Source of the DNA: Flavobacteriales bacterium | GTDB lineage: Bacteria; Bacteroidota; Bacteroidia; Flavobacteriales_F; PHOS-HE28 | Direction of reading: 5' to 3' | Assembly (NCBI GenBank): GCA_016713875.1 | Contig: JADJOI010000003.1 | Coordinates: 248,001 to 312,000 of the forward strand | Length of the DNA stretch: 64,000 bases | Part shown: piece by piece, positions 33,681-42,328 of the stretch | Layout: every line of letters begins with the position of its first letter | How positions within the stretch are numbered: the first letter of the stretch is position 1 | Program-made: the position numbers and the translations under genes | The notes under the pieces: model-generated | Seen by the model: the letters and a program-made list of their open reading frames with translations, nothing else | What the model was told of the DNA's origin: nothing | The model's database searches: none

Positions 33681-36230
33681 ATGATGAAGCGCTACGCCTG
33701 GGTGCTTGCGGCACCCCTGTTCTTCAGCGACCTGAACCCGGCCGAGGCCCAGTGCACGGTCACCAACGCTACGGGATGCACGTGCGCCAATGGCACCGGG
33801 AACTGTGAGTTGCTCCCGGACATCCAGATCAGCTGGTTCGCCCTGCAGAACTATGCCTCCGGTCCTTCCGAGTACAGCCAGACTTCCACGGGGAATGCCG
33901 GTCGGCTGCGGATCAGCGGCTCCACGCCCAACCAGGGCCGTGGCCCTCTGGAGGCGCGCGGGGTGAACGCCCAAGGATTTCGCACGTTCATCTGTGGCTC
34001 GGATACGAATACGGTCTACTTGCCCACGGATAACAACGGCTATAGCTGTTCGAACGGTTTCGCGGCCAAGCAGCGGTTGTATCAGCGGGTGTATTCCAAG
34101 AACGGCAACACCATGACCTATGTGGATCAGTTGGCCGGCACTATGACCTACCACCCCACCCACAACCACTATCACGTGGACGACTGGACTACGATGACCC
34201 TCCGGTTGGAGCAACCTGGTGAGCCCGATCCGCGCAATTGGCCGGTGGTTTCCAGCGGAGGTAAACTGGGATTCTGCTTGATGGACCTCAGCACCTGCAC
34301 CAACAGCGCAGGACACTGCCGGACCTCGCACCTGTACAACCAGGGAACCAGCCTGAGCACCACCCAGTTCCCCAACAGCGGCTTGGGCGTGGGTTATAGC
34401 TGCGGGGAGAATTTCCAGGGCATCTCCGTTGGTAAGAACGATATCTACAGCGAGAGCTTGGACGGCATGTGGATCAACCTGCTGCCGGGTCTGTGCAACG
34501 GCAATTACTGGATCGTAGCGGAAGTGGATCCGCAGAACAGCTGGCGCGAGGAGAACGAAGAGAACAACTGGACGGCCATCCCCTTGAGTCTGACACAGCA
34601 GTCCGCGGCGAACAGCGGCGGTAGTGCCTTCATGAACGCCTCGGGCCGGCTGGTGCTCGCCCCGGGCGGTAGTGTCACGCTGTCCGCAACTCCGGGCTAT
34701 AGCTACTTGTGGAACACGGGGGCCACGACCCGAAGCATCACGGTGAGCACACCGGGCGCCTACTCCTGCACGGTGACGGCACCCTGTGGCGCATTGGCCA
34801 CCCCGAGCATGACGGTCACCCAATTGGCCGCGCCGAATGCTCCGGCTGGGACGGGGGCCACGGTCACTGCCGGAGACTCGGCACAGCTCTCGGCCACTGG
34901 AAACGATCTCCGCTGGTATGATGCGCCCACGAGCGGAACCGAGGTGGGCTCCGGTGCGAACTTCATCACCCCGAATCTGGCTCAGACCACGTCATACTGG
35001 GTTGAGGATCGGAACGTGTCCGCCGGAGCTGACCTGAACGTGGGCAAGCCGGACAACTCGGGAAGTGGCGCTTACAGTGATAGCAAGCAGTACCTGCTCC
35101 TCGACGCTTACGAACCCTTCGTCCTGGAGTCCTTCAAGGTCTACGCGAACTCCGTGGGTAAGCGGCAGTTCGTGCTGTTCGACCGTGTGGGGAACCTCAT
35201 CGCGGAGAAGTACATCGAGATCCCGAACGGCATGAGCACCGTCACGGTGAATTGGGACGTTCCGGCCGGTACGCAACATCGAATCACGGCCTATGACGAC
35301 AATGCGGACGTGTATCGTCAGCTCTGGCGGAACGACGGAGGCGTATCCTACCCGTATCCCATCGGCACATTGGGCTCCATCACCGGAAGCACGGGCGGAA
35401 GCCAGTTCTACTACTACCTGTACGACTGGAAGGTCCGTACGGCCGATGTGGTGGCCGTGGGTCCGCGCACTGAGGTGGTGGCCAACGTCACCAACGCCAT
35501 CCAACTGGATGTCAGGGTATTCCTTGAAGGACCGTACGATGGAGGGACCGGTCTCATGAAGGACGACCTGCGCTCCAACGGGCTCATTCCCACGACCGAA
35601 CCGTTCAGTGCACTGGGCTTCACCCATGTGGGCGGTGGCGGTGAGAGCATGGCGCCCGGTCTGCTGACGACCACGGGCACGAACGCGATCGTGGACTGGG
35701 TGTTGCTGGAGCTGCGCTCCTCCACGGACGCGACCCAGGTCTTGGCCACCCGTAGCGCGTTGCTCCGACGGAACGGTCAGGTGATCGGGGTGGATGGCGG
35801 AGTCCCGCAATTCGGGGTGCCGGCAGGCAACTATCACGTGGCCGTGCGTCATAGGAATCACATGGGCGCCATGACCGCTGCTGCGGTGAGTTTGGGCGGA
35901 AGCCCCACTTTCGTGGACATGACCGCTGCCGCCACCGGATCGTGGGGCACCGACGCCCGCAAGAACGTGGGCGGGACGATGGTGCTCTGGACAGGCAATG
36001 CACGCCGGGACAATGTGCTGAAGTATACCGGCACCAGCAACGACCGGGACGAGATCCTGCAAGCCATCGGCGGCACCCTTCCCACGGGTGTGCTGCCCGG
36101 ATATCACACCATGGACGTGACCTTGGACGGACTGGTCAAATACGCGGGCGCCGCCAATGATCGGGATCCGATCCTGGTGAACATCGGCGGCACGGTGCCC
36201 ACGGCGACGCGTGTCGAACAACTGCCTTGA
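33681..36230 (+). CDS. Second secreted lysyl-oxidase-like protein with EQLP module
   Basis: 849 residues from ATG 33681 (or 33684); TACCTTGC at 33634-33641 is a possible -7 box. A signal peptide ends at AEAQ. Residues about 20-310 form a lysyl-oxidase domain: HPTHNHYH with His158, 161, 163 and 165, then Lys195 in SGGKLGFCLMD and Tyr256 in KNDIYSES, in the order Cu site-Lys-Tyr seen in animal lysyl oxidase, and CNGNYWIVAEVDP at the end. Two Ig-like bacterial domains follow (GSVTLSATPGYSYLWNTGAT; SAQLSATGNDLRWYDAPTSG), then a beta-sandwich (LESFKVYANSVGKRQF), then the module at bases 35511-36230 ending EQLP. It is only distantly similar to the lysyl oxidase at 22458, so the two are not a recent duplication. 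Confidence 0.85.
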   Translation: MMKRYAWVLAAPLFFSDLNPAEAQCTVTNATGCTCANGTGNCELLPDIQISWFALQNYASGPSEYSQTSTGNAGRLRISGSTPNQGRGPLEARGVNAQGFRTFICGSDTNTVYLPTDNNGYSCSNGFAAKQRLYQRVYSKNGNTMTYVDQLAGTMTYHPTHNHYHVDDWTTMTLRLEQPGEPDPRNWPVVSSGGKLGFCLMDLSTCTNSAGHCRTSHLYNQGTSLSTTQFPNSGLGVGYSCGENFQGISVGKNDIYSESLDGMWINLLPGLCNGNYWIVAEVDPQNSWREENEENNWTAIPLSLTQQSAANSGGSAFMNASGRLVLAPGGSVTLSATPGYSYLWNTGATTRSITVSTPGAYSCTVTAPCGALATPSMTVTQLAAPNAPAGTGATVTAGDSAQLSATGNDLRWYDAPTSGTEVGSGANFITPNLAQTTSYWVEDRNVSAGADLNVGKPDNSGSGAYSDSKQYLLLDAYEPFVLESFKVYANSVGKRQFVLFDRVGNLIAEKYIEIPNGMSTVTVNWDVPAGTQHRITAYDDNADVYRQLWRNDGGVSYPYPIGTLGSITGSTGGSQFYYYLYDWKVRTADVVAVGPRTEVVANVTNAIQLDVRVFLEGPYDGGTGLMKDDLRSNGLIPTTEPFSALGFTHVGGGGESMAPGLLTTTGTNAIVDWVLLELRSSTDATQVLATRSALLRRNGQVIGVDGGVPQFGVPAGNYHVAVRHRNHMGAMTAAAVSLGGSPTFVDMTAAATGSWGTDARKNVGGTMVLWTGNARRDNVLKYTGTSNDRDEILQAIGGTLPTGVLPGYHTMDVTLDGLVKYAGAANDRDPILVNIGGTVPTATRVEQLP

Positions 36231-36298
36231 CCGTTCCGGGATCTTCTTACCTTCCGCCCCGGTTGTTGACCCTACCCTGTGACCAAAACCAAACCCTG

Positions 36299-39200
36299 AT
36301 GATGTTCTCTAAATCCAGAACCAGGAGCCGTTCCTTTTGGGGGGCGCTCCTTGCCTTGTCCCTGGGGACCGGCGCCACGGCGCAGCCGCTCGTGGACATC
36401 GGCCTCTTCCCGAACGCCAGCCCGAACACGCTGGAGGTAAGGGTCAGACCTGACGCCTCCTTCAACCAGGTGGTGTCCTCGCTCACTTTCACCATCCGGT
36501 GGAACAACGCGTCCGGAGCGAGCCTTGATGTGAACGCCATCACCCAGTTCTGCCCCGGGGGCTTCTTCATCAGTCCGTCCGGCGACGGTGAGATCGTGGA
36601 TGGCGGCTTCCGGTATTACACGTTCAATGCCTTCGGGTTTGCTCAATTGAGCGCGGCCTGTTCCGGTCAAGCGTGGAGCGCCAACACCGAGCGGGTGATC
36701 ATGACGATCCCGGTGATCAACAACACCGGCTGTGCCACGTTCAACATCGTGAACGATGGGTACACCCAGGCCAACAACAAGGATTACTTCATCTCCTTGA
36801 ACGGTCTGGACCGCACGGATGTCATCTACAGCACGGCCTTCAACATCGGCAACTGTACGCCCGACTGTCTCGGCGTGATCGGTGGTCCGGCCCTTCCGGG
36901 CACCGCCTGCAATGATGGCAACGCCAACACGGGCAACGACACGTGGAACGCAAGCTGCGTATGTGTAGGGCAACTGATCGACTGCCTGGGCGTGCCGGGC
37001 GGCAGCGCCCTGCCCGGTACCGCCTGCGATGACGGCCTGGCCACCACCGGCAATGACACCTACGATGCCAACTGCAACTGCGTCGGTCAACTCATCGACT
37101 GCCTGGGTGTACCGGGTGGCTCCGCACTTCCTGGCACGGCCTGTAATGACGGCAATGCCAACACGGGCAACGACACTTGGAGCGCGAACTGTACCTGCGT
37201 GGGTCAGCTGATCGACTGCCTGGGTGTGCCGGGCGGCAGCGCCCTTCCGGGCACGGCTTGTAATGACGGCAACGCCAACACGGGCAACGACACCTGGGAT
37301 GCGAACTGCACATGCGTGGGTCAGCTGATCGATTGCCTCGGCGTGCCGGGCGGCAGCGCCCTGCCGGGCACCGCCTGCAACGACGGCAATGCCAACACGG
37401 GCAACGACACCTGGAGCGCGAACTGCACCTGCGTGGGTCAGCTGATCGACTGCCTCGGTGTGCCGGGTGGCTCCGCTCTTCCTGGCACGGCCTGCAACGA
37501 CGGCAATGCGAATACGGGCAACGACACCTACGATGCCAACTGTAATTGCGTCGGTCAACTCATCGACTGCCTGGGCGTGCCGGGTGGCAGCGCCCTGCCG
37601 GGCACGGCGTGCAACGACGGCAATGCCAACACGGGCAACGACACCTGGAGCGCGAACTGCACCTGCGTGGGTCAACTGATCGACTGCCTGGGTGTGCCGG
37701 GTGGCAGCGCCCTTCCGGGCACGGCTTGCAATGACGGCAACGCCAACACGGGTAACGACACCTGGGATGCGAACTGCACCTGCGTGGGTCAGCTGATCGA
37801 TTGCCTCGGCGTGCCGGGCGGTAGCGCCTTGCCGGGCACCGCCTGCGACGATGGTAACCCCAACAGCAGCAACGATGTGTATGATGCCAACTGCAACTGC
37901 AGCGGCACCCTGCCGAACGACTGCCTGGGTGTTCCGGGTGGTACCGCTCAGCCGGGTACGGCCTGCGATGACGGCAACGCCAACACGGGCAACGACCTCT
38001 GGGATCCGAACTGCGTGTGCGTGGGCCAGCTGATCGACTGCCTGGGCGTGCCGGGTGGCTCTGCCCTTCCGGGCACCGCCTGCAACGACGGCAACGCCAA
38101 CACGGGTAACGACACTTGGAGCGCGAACTGCACCTGCGTGGGTCAGCTGATCGACTGCCTCGGCGTGCCGGGCGGTAGCGCCTTGCCGGGCACCGCCTGC
38201 GACGATGGTAACCCCAACAGCAGCAACGATGTGTATGATGCCAACTGCAACTGCAGCGGCACCCTGCCGAACGACTGCCTGGGTGTTCCGGGTGGTACCG
38301 CTCAGCCGGGTACGGCCTGCGATGACGGCAATGCCAACACGGGCAACGACCTCTGGGATGCGAACTGCGTGTGCGTGGGTCAGCTGATCGACTGCATGGG
38401 CGTGCCGGGTGGCAGCGCTCTGCCGGGCACCGCCTGCAACGACGGCAACGCCAACACGGGCAACGACACCTGGAGCGCGAACTGCACCTGCGTGGGTCAG
38501 CTCATCGACTGCCTGGGCGTGCCGGGTGGTCCCGCTCTTCCGGGCACCGCCTGCGACGATGGCAACCCCAATAGCAGCAATGACACCTACGATGCCAACT
38601 GCAACTGCGTGGGCCAGCTGGCCAACGACTGCCTCGGCGTGCCGGGCGGCCCTGCGCAGCCGGGTACGGCCTGCGATGATGGCAACGCGAACACGGGCAA
38701 CGACCTGTGGGATGCCAACTGCGTGTGCGTGGGTCAGCTGATCGACTGCCTCGGTGTGCCGGGTGGCAGCGCCCTGCCGGGCACCGCCTGCAACGACGGC
38801 AATGCCAATACGGGTAACGACACGTGGAGCGCCAACTGCACCTGCGCTGGCCAGCTGATCGACTGCTTGGGCGTACCGGGTGGCAGCGCCCTGCCGGGTA
38901 CCGCCTGCGACGATGGCAACCCCAACAGCAGCAACGACGCCTATGATGCCAACTGTAACTGCGTGGGCCAGCTGGCCAACGACTGCCTCGGTGTTCCGGG
39001 CGGCCCAGCCCAGCCGGGTACTCCTTGCGATGATGGCCAGGCGCAGACCGGTAACGACACTTGGGACGCCAATTGCAATTGCATCGGCCAGCTGATCGAC
39101 TGCCTGGGCGTACCGGGTGGTAGCGCTCTGCCGGGCACGGCCTGCAATGATGGCGACGCCTGCACCACCGGCGACGTGTACGATGCGAACTGCAACTGCG

Positions 39201-40411
39201 CGGGTCTCTTCGCGGACGCGGACAACGACGGTACCTGCGATGCCAACGACGTATGCCCGAACAGCCCCGAACCGGGCCAGAGCTGCGACGATGGTGACGC
39301 CTGCACCATCAACGACGTGGTGGGCGCGAACTGCAATTGCGCCGGCACCTTCGCGGACGACGACAATGACGGTACCTGCGATGCCGACGACCTCTGCCCC
39401 GGTAGCCCGGAGCCTGGTCAGGCTTGCAACGACGGCAACCCGCTCACCATCAATGATGTGGTGGATGCCAACTGCACCTGCGCCGGCACCCCGATCGGCA
39501 ACTGCACGGAGATCCTGACGCTGGACATCACCCTGGACAACAATGGTTCTGAGACCACCTGGGAGGTGCGCGATCAGAGCGGTACCACGGTGATCGCCTC
39601 CGGCGGCCCCTACCAGAACGGAGTTGGTGGCACGATCGTCACCGAGACCATCTGCCTCAACCAGCTCTGCTACCGCCTTGTGGTGAACGACGCCGGTGGT
39701 GACGGCATCAGCGGTGGTGGTTACGTGCTGCGTGATGCCAATGGCCGCCGCATCGTGGATGCGAACGGTTCCTTCGTGAGCACCAGTAGCGTGGCCAACG
39801 AGTTCTGCCTGCCCCTCAGCGTGGCCCGTCTGATCAACGCCAGCTGCGATCGCACGAACCTGACCTACAGCACGAGCACCCAGATCTACGCCAGCTTCTA
39901 TCCGGGTGCCAGCGGCTACCAGTTCTGGATGTTCGATCCGCACGGCTCCTACTCCCGTCGCGTGTTCAAGACCACGCAGAACCTGGTGCCCGCCACGCTG
40001 GTGACCAACCCGGTGCCGGCCGACATCGACCTGAACGTGCGCGTGCGCGCTCTGGTGAACGGCAACTACACGGAGTTCGGTCCTGCCTGCCGCTTCCGCC
40101 TCAACACCCCGGGTGGTGGTGGTCGTGAGGCCATCCTGTTCGACGAGGCCAGCAATGTGACGATGAGCCTCTACCCGAACCCCAACCGGGGTGAGGTGGT
40201 GAACGTGGCCTTCGACGGGATCGCCGCCGCCGAGCGGATGGACATCGAGGTGATGGACATCTTCGGCAAGCGGGTGAGCGCTGCGCAGATCGCCGCTCCG
40301 GGTGGTGCCTTCGTGCACACGATGGACATGAGCCAGCTGGCCCCTGGCGTGTACATGGTGAACGTCCGTGTGGACGATCGCCTCTACACGCAACGCATGG
40401 TGCGCCAGTAA
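36299..40411 (+). CDS. Giant Cys-rich tandem-repeat surface protein with T9SS type A sorting domain
   Basis: 1370 residues from ATG 36299 (or 36302), about 44 bases after TACCTTCC; an earlier in-frame TTG overlaps the previous gene and is rejected. A signal peptide ends at ATAQ. Residues about 30-185 repeat the beta domain of the 19662 protein. Twenty repeats of 39-40 residues follow (DCLGVPGGSALPGTAC, then NDGNANTGNDTW, then ANCTCVGQLI), each with four Cys, probably two disulfides. Two longer Asp-rich repeats (ADNDGTCDANDVCPNSPEPG) resemble thrombospondin-type-3 calcium repeats. Next is the beta domain shared with neighbours (SETTWEVRDQSGTTVIASGG), then a type A sorting domain (SLYPNPNRGEVVNV ... 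GVYMVNVRVDDR). It is likely a long stalk displayed on the cell surface. Confidence 0.9.
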   Translation: MMFSKSRTRSRSFWGALLALSLGTGATAQPLVDIGLFPNASPNTLEVRVRPDASFNQVVSSLTFTIRWNNASGASLDVNAITQFCPGGFFISPSGDGEIVDGGFRYYTFNAFGFAQLSAACSGQAWSANTERVIMTIPVINNTGCATFNIVNDGYTQANNKDYFISLNGLDRTDVIYSTAFNIGNCTPDCLGVIGGPALPGTACNDGNANTGNDTWNASCVCVGQLIDCLGVPGGSALPGTACDDGLATTGNDTYDANCNCVGQLIDCLGVPGGSALPGTACNDGNANTGNDTWSANCTCVGQLIDCLGVPGGSALPGTACNDGNANTGNDTWDANCTCVGQLIDCLGVPGGSALPGTACNDGNANTGNDTWSANCTCVGQLIDCLGVPGGSALPGTACNDGNANTGNDTYDANCNCVGQLIDCLGVPGGSALPGTACNDGNANTGNDTWSANCTCVGQLIDCLGVPGGSALPGTACNDGNANTGNDTWDANCTCVGQLIDCLGVPGGSALPGTACDDGNPNSSNDVYDANCNCSGTLPNDCLGVPGGTAQPGTACDDGNANTGNDLWDPNCVCVGQLIDCLGVPGGSALPGTACNDGNANTGNDTWSANCTCVGQLIDCLGVPGGSALPGTACDDGNPNSSNDVYDANCNCSGTLPNDCLGVPGGTAQPGTACDDGNANTGNDLWDANCVCVGQLIDCMGVPGGSALPGTACNDGNANTGNDTWSANCTCVGQLIDCLGVPGGPALPGTACDDGNPNSSNDTYDANCNCVGQLANDCLGVPGGPAQPGTACDDGNANTGNDLWDANCVCVGQLIDCLGVPGGSALPGTACNDGNANTGNDTWSANCTCAGQLIDCLGVPGGSALPGTACDDGNPNSSNDAYDANCNCVGQLANDCLGVPGGPAQPGTPCDDGQAQTGNDTWDANCNCIGQLIDCLGVPGGSALPGTACNDGDACTTGDVYDANCNCAGLFADADNDGTCDANDVCPNSPEPGQSCDDGDACTINDVVGANCNCAGTFADDDNDGTCDADDLCPGSPEPGQACNDGNPLTINDVVDANCTCAGTPIGNCTEILTLDITLDNNGSETTWEVRDQSGTTVIASGGPYQNGVGGTIVTETICLNQLCYRLVVNDAGGDGISGGGYVLRDANGRRIVDANGSFVSTSSVANEFCLPLSVARLINASCDRTNLTYSTSTQIYASFYPGASGYQFWMFDPHGSYSRRVFKTTQNLVPATLVTNPVPADIDLNVRVRALVNGNYTEFGPACRFRLNTPGGGGREAILFDEASNVTMSLYPNPNRGEVVNVAFDGIAAAERMDIEVMDIFGKRVSAAQIAAPGGAFVHTMDMSQLAPGVYMVNVRVDDRLYTQRMVRQ
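36863..39214 (+). repeat. Coding tandem repeat, 20 units of 117-120 bp with 354-bp higher-order period
   Basis: Units start with a GACTGCCTGGGCGTG-like sequence. From 37799 the units group in threes with an exact 354-bp period (starts at 37799, 38153, 38507 and 38861): one NPNSSND unit, one NDLWD or equivalent unit, one plain unit. The first two three-unit blocks differ at few bases over ~200 bp, implying recent duplication or gene conversion. Confidence 0.9.
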
Positions 40412-40430
40412 CCTGAACGACCTTCAAGGC

Positions 40431-40460
40431 GAAGGGCCGCTCCTACTGGGGCGGCCCTTC
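40431..40460 (+). terminator. Terminator of the repeat-protein gene
   Basis: Inverted repeat GAAGGGCCGC / GCGGCCCTTC, 10-bp stem with a 10-base loop, 20 bases after the stop codon. No T tract follows. Confidence 0.65.
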
Positions 40461-40759
40461 GTGCGTTCGGACGCGGAGGAAGGGTCGATGGCCGGTCCCT
40501 GCCGCGTGATCGGGTGGAGAGCGTCCCAGGCAGATGGCCGTTCGGTGCCTACCTCAGATGGCCGTTCGGTGCCTGCCTGGGCCTCGTGGCCCTCGGAACG
40601 GTCCGGCCAACCAAGGCCCCGACCTTCGCGGTCGGGCATGGAACTACGGTGCTGGACCTTGCATACCAGCAGGTTATTCGACCAGCCATGCAGTGCAGGC
40701 AATGCCGTGGTTGCGGAGGGTGCCACCCGGAACTTCTTGGCGGGCTGGGGGCAACGGAA
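40461..40759. other. Noncoding gap with a short direct repeat
   Basis: No convincing gene. It holds two adjacent copies of CAGATGGCCGTTCGGTGCCT (near 40531 and 40554, 23 bp apart) and a short GACCTTCGCGGTCGGG element. Short open frames here lack start context and homology-like features. Confidence 0.5.
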
Positions 40760-40782
40760 AAGCCCCGCGCTGGGCGGGGCTT
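40760..40782 (-). terminator. Rho-independent terminator of gap
   Basis: On the minus strand AAGCCCCGC-CCAGC-GCGGGGCTT is followed by TTCC; together with the last stem bases this gives a run of four T. It lies about 20 bases past the gap stop codon. Confidence 0.8.
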
Positions 40783-40802
40783 ATAACGGAGCCGGGAACT
40801 GC

Positions 40803-42260
40803 TCAATAGTAGATCAGGCGACGCACCTTGGCCACGTGCTTGGCCAGTCGGATCACCTGCTTGGTGTAGCCGAACTCATTGTCGTACCAGGCATAGAGCA
40901 CCACGCTCTTGCCATCCGGTGCAACGATCGTGGCGTTGCTGTCGAACACGCTGCAGCAGGTGTCGCCGATGATGTCGCTGCTCACCAGCTCAGGGTCGAT
41001 CTGGTAGTGGATCTGGTTCACCAGTTCACCCTCCAGGGCCGCCTTGCGGATCAACGCGTTCATCGCAGGCAGGTCGGCGATGGGCTTCTTCAGCGTGAGG
41101 TTCATGATGGCCAGCGAGCCGTTCGGCGTGGGCACGCGCACCGCATTGGCCGTGAGCTTGTCCTTCAGGCTCGGGATGGCCTTGGCCACCGCGGTACCGG
41201 CGCCGGTGCTCGTGATCACCATGTTAATGGCGGCCGAACGCCCGCGACGTGGGCCTTTGTGGTAGTTGTCCAGCAGGTTCTGATCGTTCGTGTAGGCGTG
41301 CACTGTTTCGATGTGGCCCTTTTCCACGCCAAGGTTGTCCTCCACCACCTTCAGGATGGGACAGATGGCGTTCGTGGTGCAGCTGGCGGCGCTGAAAATG
41401 CGTTCGTTCTCGATGTCGAGGTCTTTGTGGTTAATGCCGTACACCACGTTGGGGATCTCCTTGCCAGGGGCGGTGAGGAGCACTTTGGCCACCCCCTTGG
41501 CCTTCAGGTGGCGCTCCAGGTCGGCGCGCTTGGTGAAGGCGCCGGTGTTGTCGATGACCAAGGCATCCTTGATCCCAAAGGCCGTGTAATCCACATCCTC
41601 GGGGTTCGCCGCAGCGATGAGCTGAATGAGCTGGCCGTTCACCCAGATGGCCTTGTTGGCCACATCCTCGATCACGGTGCCTTTGAAGGTGCCGTGCACG
41701 CTGTCGTTGCGCAGAAGCGCGGCGCGCTTCACGATCTCGGCGTCGGTAAGCGTGCGGGTCACGATGGCCCGGAGGCGGAGCTGCTGGCCCTTGCCGGCCT
41801 GCTTCACCAGTTCGCGCGCCGCGATGCGGCCGATGCGACCAAAGCCATAGAGCACCACATCACGCGGTTCGAACTTGTGTTTGTCCTGGCCGATGAAGCC
41901 CGAGAGCGTGGTGGACAGGAAGCCTTTCAGGTCCTTCTTGCCACCCTGGATGTAATCCCAGGTGAGCTTCCCGATGTCGATCTTGCTGGGCGCCAGGTCG
42001 AGGTCGAGAAGCCCACGGGCCACATCGGAGGCCGTGAAGATGTCGATCGGCTTCTGCACCACCTGGTCGGCGTAGTTGAAGAGCTTGATCACCTCGGATA
42101 TGCTGATGTCCAGCAGGTGGTTGCGGAAGAACACCAGCTCTACGCCGCGGCCGTACATCAGCTGGCCGACGGAATTCTCCAGATCAACGGCCGCCTTCTC
42201 GCGGTCCACGTATTCTTTCAGGCCGGCCTCGTAACCGGACTTGGCTTCCAGGGTCTGCAT
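40803..42260 (-). CDS. gap: Glyceraldehyde-3-phosphate dehydrogenase with N-terminal extension
   Basis: 485 residues from ATG 42260 (MQTLEAKSG). The first ~130 residues are an extension found in the long GAPDH type; the Rossmann domain then starts at VVLYGFGRIGRIAARE. The catalytic Cys is in SAASCTTNAICP, and the phosphate-site and C-terminal signatures are HAYTNDQNLLDNYHKG, RAAALEGELV-like helix and WYDNEFGYTKQVIRL. It oxidises glyceraldehyde-3-phosphate with NAD(P)+ in glycolysis or works in reverse in gluconeogenesis; the long form is often considered gluconeogenic or NADP-linked, which is not decided here. A CATCTTCGG element about 20 bases upstream is the likely promoter box. It is the next gene downstream of rpoD, separated by a hairpin. 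Confidence 0.95.
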   Translation of the reverse strand: MQTLEAKSGYEAGLKEYVDREKAAVDLENSVGQLMYGRGVELVFFRNHLLDISISEVIKLFNYADQVVQKPIDIFTASDVARGLLDLDLAPSKIDIGKLTWDYIQGGKKDLKGFLSTTLSGFIGQDKHKFEPRDVVLYGFGRIGRIAARELVKQAGKGQQLRLRAIVTRTLTDAEIVKRAALLRNDSVHGTFKGTVIEDVANKAIWVNGQLIQLIAAANPEDVDYTAFGIKDALVIDNTGAFTKRADLERHLKAKGVAKVLLTAPGKEIPNVVYGINHKDLDIENERIFSAASCTTNAICPILKVVEDNLGVEKGHIETVHAYTNDQNLLDNYHKGPRRGRSAAINMVITSTGAGTAVAKAIPSLKDKLTANAVRVPTPNGSLAIMNLTLKKPIADLPAMNALIRKAALEGELVNQIHYQIDPELVSSDIIGDTCCSVFDSNATIVAPDGKSVVLYAWYDNEFGYTKQVIRLAKHVAKVRRLIYY

Positions 42261-42299
42261 GGATGAGGGATGGGGATTGGTCCGAAGATGTGAAAGGAC

Positions 42300-42322
42300 G
42301 CGCCCCGCCGTAGGCGGGGCGC
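42300..42322 (-). terminator. Terminator of rpoD
   Basis: Perfect 10-bp inverted repeat GCGCCCCGCC / GGCGGGGCGC with a 3-base loop, 6 bases past the rpoD stop. On the minus strand it is followed by GTCCTTTC. Confidence 0.75.
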
Positions 42323-42328
42323 TCAGGT

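Noticed and set aside
36272..40393. Very long open frame (about 1370 codons) on the minus strand
   Set aside because: It is the mirror of the Cys-rich repeat gene; high GC and repeated codons keep the antisense frame open. It has no signal, domain or promoter.
19662..40411. Horizontal acquisition of the whole surface-protein cluster as an island
   Set aside because: Base composition and promoter style look like the rest of the window, and no mobility genes flank it.
40368..42266. A 632-codon plus-strand frame
   Set aside because: Antisense to gap, with catalytic motifs and a terminator on the other strand.
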